Assembly (NCBI GenBank): GCA_013696185.1
Contig: JACCZA010000011.1
Location: 1 to 9,565, forward strand
Direction: 5' to 3'
Length of the DNA: 9,565 bases
From: Actinomycetota bacterium
GTDB taxonomy: Bacteria; Actinomycetota; Thermoleophilia; Gaiellales; Gaiellaceae
The notes beneath the pieces are model-generated. The model did not search any database. It saw nothing but the letters and a program-made list of their open reading frames with translations, and had not been told where the DNA came from. Made by a program: the position numbers and the translations under genes. Positions 4,776-9,565 of this stretch are shown here, one piece after another. Positions within the stretch are counted from its first letter, which is position 1; each line of letters starts with the position of its first letter.

Positions 4776-6592
4776 GAACGGCCGCGGCACTGCTCGCGTT
4801 GCCCGCCAGCGCGCTGACCATCTTCCTGCTCCTGCGGACGGGGCTCGCGTGGCGCGCCGTCGCGGCGCCGAGGGACGAGCGCTGGCACACGCGGGCGACG
4901 CCGATCCTCGGCGGGGTCGGCATCGCCGTCGGCATCGCGGTCGGGGTCGGCGCGGCACTCGCGGCCGGTGCCCTCGAGCTGCAGCCGGCACTCGTCGGGA
5001 TGCTCGCCGGGGCCGGGCTCGTCTTCCTCGCCGGGCTGCTCGACGACCTCCGCTCGCTCGGGCCGCTGCCGAAGCTCGCGGCGCAGGTCGCGGCGGCCGC
5101 GATCGTGATCGCGAGCGGCCTCAGCGTCGAGACGGTCTCGAACGACGCGCTCTCCACCGCGCTCGCGCTCCTCTGGCTCGTCGGCGTGACGAACGCCTTC
5201 AACCTCCTCGACAACATGGACGGGCTCGCGGCCACGCTGGCTGCGATCGCGTGCTTCTACTTCGCGCTCGACGCCTTCGCCGTCGATCCGGACGTGACCG
5301 TGCTCGTCCTGTCGATCAGCGTCGGGCTCGCCTGCGCGGGCTTCCTGCCCTTCAACGTCCGTGTAGGCCGTCCGGCAGCGATCTTCATGGGCGACTCGGG
5401 CAGCCAGGCGCTGGGCTTCCTGCTCGCCTCGCTCGCGCTCTACGAGAGCTACCAGGTGGCGGGAACGACGATCGCGACGCTGATCGTGCCGATCCTGATC
5501 CTCGCGGTGCCGATCTTCGACACCGCGCTCGTCACGATCGTGCGGCTCCTCGAGGGCCGCCCGATCCACGAGGGCGGGCGCGACCACACCTCGCACCGGC
5601 TCGTCTACCAGGGCCTCTCCGAGCGCCGCGCGCTGCTCCTGCTCGCCACGATCGCGGCTGCCCTCGGTGCCACGAGCCTTGCCTACAACGTTCTCGACAA
5701 CGGGGCCGTGACCGTGCTCGGCGTGCTGCTCACGTTCGCCGCGCTCGTCCAGTTCGCGAGCTTCCTCGGCGAGGTCGACCGCGGCCGCCCCGCCTCGCCG
5801 CCGCAGGGAGGGCCGAGACTCGTGCGCGCCTTCGTCGTGCACCGGCGCCGCCTCGTCGAGGTGCTCGTCGATGCCGCCGTCGTCAGCGCGGCGTTCCTCG
5901 CCACCTTCCTGCTCGTCGTCGGAGGGAGCCCGACGGACGCCCAGCGCGAGCTCTTCACCTTCGCGCTGCCGGTGCTCCTCTTCGCCCGCTACCTCGCCTT
6001 CATCCCCTTCGGCCTCTACCGCGGGGTCTGGCGCTACGCAGGCGCGCGCGAGGCCGCGTCGATCGCGGGTTCCGTCGTGGTGTCGAGCGTCGCCGCGTAC
6101 GCGTTCCTGGCGCTGACGCGTGACTTCGGCGGCTTTCCGCGCAACGTGTTCGTGATCGACGCCGTCCTCTGCACCCTGATCGTCGGCGCCTCGCGCTTCG
6201 GCGAGCGCATCCTCGAGGGCCTGCTCGGGTCACTGCGCCAGCGGGGCGAGACACGGCGGACGCTCGTCGTCGGCGCGGGCCGTGCCGGTCGCAGCCTCCT
6301 GCGCGAGCTGCGCGAGACGCCCGGCCAGCACGTGGTCGGCTTCGTCGACGACGACCTCGCCCTGCGGCGGCGCCGGCTGCAGGGGGTGACGATCCTCGGC
6401 GGCAGCGCCGACCTGGAGCCGATCATCGCCGCGACCGAGCCCGACGTCGTCCTGATCACGATCCCGGATGCGCCTCGTGAGCGCCTCGACACGGTCGTCG
6501 CCGCCTGCGAGCGGGCCGAGGTGCCATGCCGCTTCGTGCGCCGCGAGACCGATCTCGCGCCCGAGAGCGTGCTCAGCGCCGTCGCGAAGTGA
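4772..6592 (+). CDS. Polyprenyl-phosphate sugar-1-phosphate transferase (MraY/WecA/TagO family) fused to membrane-bound Rossmann domain
   Basis: The first half would transfer a sugar-1-phosphate from a UDP-sugar to undecaprenyl phosphate, the first step of envelope glycan assembly. Numbering from the CTG (606 residues): LLDDLRSLG with Asp91-Asp92, NAFNLLDNMDG (141-151) with Asp147 and Asp150, FMGDSG with Asp208, and GGRDHTSHRL (268-277) in place of the usual HIHHRL-type loop; hydrophobic segments cover about 1-330. The second half (about 359-590) has several membrane segments including FGLYRGVWRYAG, then a Rossmann domain VVGAGRAGRSLLREL (about 499-513) and FVDDD (525-529). This resembles the N-terminal part of WbpM/CapD proteins (CoA-binding-like domain) but lacks the SDR catalytic domain. 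The start is uncertain: TTG at 4799 gives 597 residues with a truncated first helix, while CTG at 4772 restores the helix and fits the Shine-Dalgarno. The stop overlaps the next start (GTGA). Confidence 0.92.
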   Translation: MRTAAALLALPASALTIFLLLRTGLAWRAVAAPRDERWHTRATPILGGVGIAVGIAVGVGAALAAGALELQPALVGMLAGAGLVFLAGLLDDLRSLGPLPKLAAQVAAAAIVIASGLSVETVSNDALSTALALLWLVGVTNAFNLLDNMDGLAATLAAIACFYFALDAFAVDPDVTVLVLSISVGLACAGFLPFNVRVGRPAAIFMGDSGSQALGFLLASLALYESYQVAGTTIATLIVPILILAVPIFDTALVTIVRLLEGRPIHEGGRDHTSHRLVYQGLSERRALLLLATIAAALGATSLAYNVLDNGAVTVLGVLLTFAALVQFASFLGEVDRGRPASPPQGGPRLVRAFVVHRRRLVEVLVDAAVVSAAFLATFLLVVGGSPTDAQRELFTFALPVLLFARYLAFIPFGLYRGVWRYAGAREAASIAGSVVVSSVAAYAFLALTRDFGGFPRNVFVIDAVLCTLIVGASRFGERILEGLLGSLRQRGETRRTLVVGAGRAGRSLLRELRETPGQHVVGFVDDDLALRRRRLQGVTILGGSADLEPIIAATEPDVVLITIPDAPRERLDTVVAACERAEVPCRFVRRETDLAPESVLSAVAK

Positions 6593-8730
6593 AGACAGCC
6601 GCAGCGCGGCCCGCCCGCCCGGCCTGGTCCGATCGCTTCCTCGCCGCGCTGCCGCTCCTCCTCGTCTTCGTCTTCGCCCTCCTCCTCTACGCCTGGGAGG
6701 CCTGGTCGCTGTCGACTCCCTGGGTCTTCACGGACGAGGTCGAGAACGCCCAGCTCGCCCGCGCCTTCGCCGAGACGGGCCACCCGGCGCTGCGCGGCGA
6801 GGTCGAGCCGCTGCGCTCGCTCTCGCGTCTGCTCTCGACCCCGGCCTGGTGGATCGACGATGCCCAGAGTGCCTACGACGCGGCGAAGTACCTCGGGGTG
6901 CTGGCCATGTCGCTCGCCGCGTTTCCGGCGTACTGGCTGGCGCGCCTCGTCGCCGCGCCCGCGCCCGCGCTCTTCGCCGCCGCCGCGAGTGTCGCGATTC
7001 CCGCGTTCATGTACGCGTCGATGCTGCTCGAGGAGCCGCTCGCCTACACGTACTCGACGCTCTGCCTGTTCCTGATCGCGAAGGCGCTCGCCACGCGCGG
7101 GCGCGGCTGGTACGCGCTGGCGGCCGCGGCGGCGCTCGGAGCTCCCTTCGTGCGCGGCCAGCTCGTCGTGATCCCGGCGGTGTTCGTGCTCGCCGGCACC
7201 TTCCTGGCCTGGAGGAGCGAGCCGGCCCGCCGACACCGGCTCGGCTGGTCGCGCTGGGACTGGGCGGGCGCGGTACTCCTCGCCGGCGGCGCGGTCGTGC
7301 TCGTCAGCTCCGAGCTGTCCCAGCGCTCGGAGGCCTGGCGCATCTCGACGAGGCTCTACCAGGGGCGCATGCTCGAGCTCGGCCTCTCGGCCGGGGGGGC
7401 GCTCGCCCTCGGGCTCGGGATCCTGCCGGTCGTCGTGGGCCTCGCGGCGCTCCTGCGCTCGCCCGACGAGCCGCGCGCGCCGGCCGTGCCCGCCTTCGCA
7501 GCGGTCGTCATGGCCTCCCTCGTCGGCTTCGGCCTCTACGCGGCGGTGAAGGCCGCCTACCTCTCCAGCGTCTTCGCCACGCGCGTCCCCGAGCGGAACG
7601 TGATCTACCTCGCGCCGCCCCTGCTCGCCGCGACGGCGCTCTGGCTCTCGCGACCGCGGCTGCGGCTGCCCGCGCTCGCCGCCTCGGCCGCCTTCGGCGC
7701 GCTCCTCCTCCTCGTCACGCCCCAGCAGCTCGAGTTCCCGTACTTCGAGGCGCCCGGCTTCTCGATCCTGGCGCTCGTCAACCGCAGCTGGGAGTGGTCG
7801 CCCGGACGGATCGAGCTGTGGACGTTCTTCGTCCTCCTGGCCGCGGTGGCGCTCGCCCTCCTGCCCGGCCTGCTCGAGGGCCGGCGACTCGCGCTGCGAG
7901 CCGTGCTCGTGGCGGCGGCTGTGGCCGTGCTCGCCTGGAACGTGACCGGCCAGCTCGCCGCAGCGTCGGGTGCGCGCATCGCTGCGGACCTCCTGCACTC
8001 GAACCTGCCGAGGCCGCCGGACTGGGTCGACCGCAGAACCGGCGGCGCGCCCACGCTCTACCTCGGCCAGCCCGGCCTGTCCGAGCCGACCGGCATCCAT
8101 CTGCTCGAGTTCTGGAACCGCTCGGTCGAGCGCGTCTGGAGCCTCGACGGGCTCGCGCCCGGACCCGGTCCGACGCTGACCCCGGATCTGGCCGCCCCCG
8201 ACGGCCGGCTCTCGCACGGCTCCGAGTTCGAGTACGTGGTCACGGACACGAACGTCGACCTGCAGGGAAAGGTGCTCGAGGAGCAGCTCGGCCTGCGTCT
8301 GATACGCCCGGCAAAGCCCCTACGCCTGCGCACCCTGACCGGGGGCATCTACTCCGACGGCTGGACCGGCGGGTTCGCGTCGCGCAACGTGTTCACGACC
8401 CCGGGCGGCCGGGCGGGCTACATGCTCGTCCGCCTGTCACGCGAGGCCTGGGGCGGCCAGGACGTGCCCGGCACCGTGGTCGTGAACGTGGGCACGCTCG
8501 TCCTCGACGCGAACCGGCAGCCGCAGATCGGGCGCCGCGTCGACACCTCGACCTATGTGATCGACGCCGGCGAGCGCGAGGGACTGATCCTCGACACGCC
8601 GCCGCCGCCGTTTCGCGTCGAGGTCACGATCGACCCCACCTTCGTGCCGGCGCAGCTCGACAGCCGCTCGGGCGACACGCGCGAGCTCGGAGCCCAGGTC
8701 GGCTTCGAGTTCCGCCTCGAGCGCCCCTAG
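6589..8730 (+). CDS. GT-C-fold-like integral membrane glycosyltransferase (GT39/PMT-like) with large C-terminal extracytoplasmic domain
   Basis: The 713-residue protein probably uses a polyprenyl-phosphate sugar on the outer face of the membrane. A short basic N-terminus leads to a first membrane helix (about 17-36), and the first outer loop carries FTDEVENAQLAR with Asp49-Glu50, the acidic pair expected of GT-C enzymes, followed by YDAAKYLGVLAMS at the next helix. About ten or more hydrophobic segments run to about residue 455. The remaining 250 residues are soluble, probably outside the cell, and end with PTFVPAQLDSRSGDTRELGAQ, a tail I recall from actinobacterial membrane glycosyltransferases. 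The GTG start (6589-6591) overlaps the preceding stop by GTGA without its own Shine-Dalgarno, so it is read with the GT4 fusion; an ATG at 6526 in the same frame lies inside that gene and adds Arg-rich sequence. The acceptor and sugar are unknown. The stop shares CTAG with the convergent GT2 gene. Confidence 0.85.
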   Translation: MKTAAARPARPAWSDRFLAALPLLLVFVFALLLYAWEAWSLSTPWVFTDEVENAQLARAFAETGHPALRGEVEPLRSLSRLLSTPAWWIDDAQSAYDAAKYLGVLAMSLAAFPAYWLARLVAAPAPALFAAAASVAIPAFMYASMLLEEPLAYTYSTLCLFLIAKALATRGRGWYALAAAAALGAPFVRGQLVVIPAVFVLAGTFLAWRSEPARRHRLGWSRWDWAGAVLLAGGAVVLVSSELSQRSEAWRISTRLYQGRMLELGLSAGGALALGLGILPVVVGLAALLRSPDEPRAPAVPAFAAVVMASLVGFGLYAAVKAAYLSSVFATRVPERNVIYLAPPLLAATALWLSRPRLRLPALAASAAFGALLLLVTPQQLEFPYFEAPGFSILALVNRSWEWSPGRIELWTFFVLLAAVALALLPGLLEGRRLALRAVLVAAAVAVLAWNVTGQLAAASGARIAADLLHSNLPRPPDWVDRRTGGAPTLYLGQPGLSEPTGIHLLEFWNRSVERVWSLDGLAPGPGPTLTPDLAAPDGRLSHGSEFEYVVTDTNVDLQGKVLEEQLGLRLIRPAKPLRLRTLTGGIYSDGWTGGFASRNVFTTPGGRAGYMLVRLSREAWGGQDVPGTVVVNVGTLVLDANRQPQIGRRVDTSTYVIDAGEREGLILDTPPPPFRVEVTIDPTFVPAQLDSRSGDTRELGAQVGFEFRLERP

Positions 8731-9488
8731 CGAAGGGCGCGCAAGCGCTCCGGGTGCTTGCGCACGAAGCGCAGCATCCCGCGCAGGTGCCAGAGCGTGT
8801 GCCGCGTCAGGAAGCGCCGGTCGATCACCGCCGCATAGGCGTGGCGCACGACCGCCGCCGGCACGTACCAGCGCTCCCAGCCCGCTTTCGCGGCGCGCAG
8901 GCAGAGGTCGATGTCCTCGCCGTAGTGGCGGAAGCCGGCGTCCCAGCCGCCGAGCTCCTCGAGCATCGCACGCCGCTGGAGCAGGAAGGCGCCGAGCATC
9001 CAGTCGGCCTGGACGGGCTCGCTCGGACGCTCGTCGAGCAGGTAGTGCGAGCGCTGGTGCTCGAAGGGGGGCGCGAGCAGGCGGAGCGGCGTCCGCCGGA
9101 GGAGCGTCCCCGCCACGGTCGGGAAGCGCCGGCGCGACGGCTGCCAGTCGCCGTTCGGGTACAGGAGCTGCGGCCCGGCCAGACCGCAGCGCGGGTGCTC
9201 CTCGGCGAAGTGGGCGAGGAGGTCGACCGCGTCCGGTGCCGGGACCGCGTCGGGGTTCGCGACGAGGACGTACGCGCCGCTCGTCGCCGCGATGCCGGCG
9301 TTCACGTTCGCGGCGAACGTGCGCGGACGGTCGTTCTCGAGCACGCGGACGCCGGGCGGAAGCTCCCCGGCGCTGCCCGGGAGGTTCGCCACGACGACGA
9401 GCTCGTCGACCTGCGGCAGGAGCGCCGGCAGGAGCGTGCGCAGCTCGGCCGCGTGCCCGTGCGACACGACAACTCCCGAGACGCTCAT
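8727..9488 (-). CDS. Glycosyltransferase family 2, WbbL-like (possible rhamnosyltransferase)
   Basis: This cytoplasmic inverting glycosyltransferase should add a sugar, in relatives often rhamnose from dTDP-rhamnose, to a lipid-linked glycan. The 253 residues have a short N-terminal strand GVVVSHGHAAEL (5-16), NVNAGIAATSGAYVLVANPD (61-80) with the NPD motif at 78-80 in the DXD position, LYPNGDWQPSRRRFPT (109-124), ADWMLGAFLLQRRAMLEELG (161-180) and GFRHYGEDIDLCLR (185-198) with the ED.D catalytic motif at 191-194. No membrane segment is seen. The ATG (9486-9488) has a strong Shine-Dalgarno GGGAGG at 9496-9501, seven bases away, and overlaps the upstream stop (ATGA). The two genes therefore form a unit. 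The 3' end overlaps the GT-C gene stop. The family is secure; the exact sugar is inferred only from resemblance. Confidence 0.95.
   Translation of the reverse strand: MSVSGVVVSHGHAAELRTLLPALLPQVDELVVVANLPGSAGELPPGVRVLENDRPRTFAANVNAGIAATSGAYVLVANPDAVPAPDAVDLLAHFAEEHPRCGLAGPQLLYPNGDWQPSRRRFPTVAGTLLRRTPLRLLAPPFEHQRSHYLLDERPSEPVQADWMLGAFLLQRRAMLEELGGWDAGFRHYGEDIDLCLRAAKAGWERWYVPAAVVRHAYAAVIDRRFLTRHTLWHLRGMLRFVRKHPERLRALR
8739..8763 (+). terminator. Hairpin just behind the GT-C stop codon, inside the GT2 coding end
   Basis: GCGCAAGC (8739-8746) pairs with GCTTGCGC (8756-8763), extendable inward by a G-T and a C-G pair to leave a loop of five bases. It starts eight bases after the rightward stop codon (8728-8730), so it could end the GT4-GT-C transcript. 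It lies within the last codons of the leftward GT2 gene. No T run follows. Role inferred. Confidence 0.35.
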
Positions 9489-9565
9489 CCGAGCGCCTCC
9501 CGGTAGACGTCCGCCGTCCGCCGCGCCGCGGCGGCCCAGCTGAAGGCGCGCGCACGCTCGAGGCC
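9485..9565 (-). CDS. C-terminal end of a GT-B-type glycosyltransferase (partial, extends past window)
   Basis: Only the last 26 residues and the stop are inside the window. The sequence RARAFSWAAAARRTADVYRE is very like the conserved C-terminal helix of GT-B glycosyltransferases of the GT4/GT1 type (pattern RAxxFSWxxxAxxxxxxYxxAL). The TGA (9485-9487) overlaps the ATG of the GT2 gene, indicating one transcription unit. The Shine-Dalgarno of that gene lies within these final codons. Donor, acceptor and start cannot be judged. Confidence 0.8.
   Translation of the reverse strand, partial: GLERARAFSWAAAARRTADVYREALG

Noticed and set aside
4799..4801. TTG as start of the GT4 fusion
   Set aside because: It leaves a truncated first membrane helix and is too far from GGAGG at 4762-4766. 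It remains possible, so the start is marked uncertain.
3773..5842. 689-residue minus-strand frame across the permease and GT4 genes
   Set aside because: The product is almost entirely Arg, Glu, Asp and His, typical of a shadow frame of GC-rich coding DNA, and two clear genes occupy the same bases.
6034..8217. 727-residue minus-strand frame opposite the GT-C gene
   Set aside because: Charged low-complexity shadow of a clear membrane-protein gene on the plus strand.
6468..9506. 1012-residue plus-strand frame
   Set aside because: It crosses the GT4 end, GT-C and GT2 genes in the wrong frame and is Arg/Ala/Pro-rich with no recognisable domain.

Overview
The window is about 70% G+C or higher (judged by eye, not counted). 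Genes are packed tightly, several start with GTG, and 4-base start/stop overlaps recur. The ferrochelatase resembles the coproporphyrin-type enzyme of Gram-positive bacteria, and the uroporphyrinogen decarboxylase carries the MRQAGRSLPEYR variant that I associate with actinobacteria. I infer a high-GC actinomycete, possibly of the Thermoleophilia type; the class-level guess is weak. The window combines a surface-polysaccharide (cell-envelope glycan) locus with two haem-synthesis genes. I see no transposase, integrase, CRISPR array, tRNA or rRNA.

Layout. (1) Bases 1-2788, minus strand: hemE, hemH and a Wzt-type ABC-transporter ATPase, read in that order. Each junction is a 4-base GTGA overlap, and the ATPase runs off the left edge. 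(2) 2810-3667, plus strand: an unusual protein that appears to join an immunoglobulin-like beta domain to a shortened, degenerate glycosyltransferase-A fold. (3) 3668-3843: a convergent intergenic stretch of 176 bases with hairpins, including a perfect 14-bp stem touching the next stop codon. (4) 3844-4638, minus: the Wzm/TagG-type permease, the likely partner of the ATPase. (5) 4772-8730, plus: a polyprenyl-phosphate sugar-1-phosphate transferase (MraY/WecA family) fused to a membrane-bound Rossmann domain, then a GT-C-like membrane glycosyltransferase, coupled by GTGA. (6) 8727-9565, minus: the end of a GT-B-like glycosyltransferase coupled by ATGA to a WbbL-like GT2 glycosyltransferase. The convergent genes at 8727-8730 share one CTAG as both stop codons.

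How the genes could work together (inference): the GT4 fusion would load the first sugar-phosphate on undecaprenyl phosphate, the GT2 and GT-B enzymes would extend the chain in the cytoplasm, the permease plus ATPase would export it, and the GT-C enzyme would decorate it outside the membrane. HemE and HemH belong to the haem pathway and have no obvious role in this, yet the transporter ATPase is translationally tied to them.

The observations most worth a second look are: the same symmetric heptamer TAGNGTA in both divergent intergenic regions, placed so that each could serve as a two-way -10 element for leaderless or nearly leaderless transcripts; a probable CTG start for the GT4 fusion; the GT4-Rossmann fusion itself; and the Ig-like/pseudo-glycosyltransferase protein.
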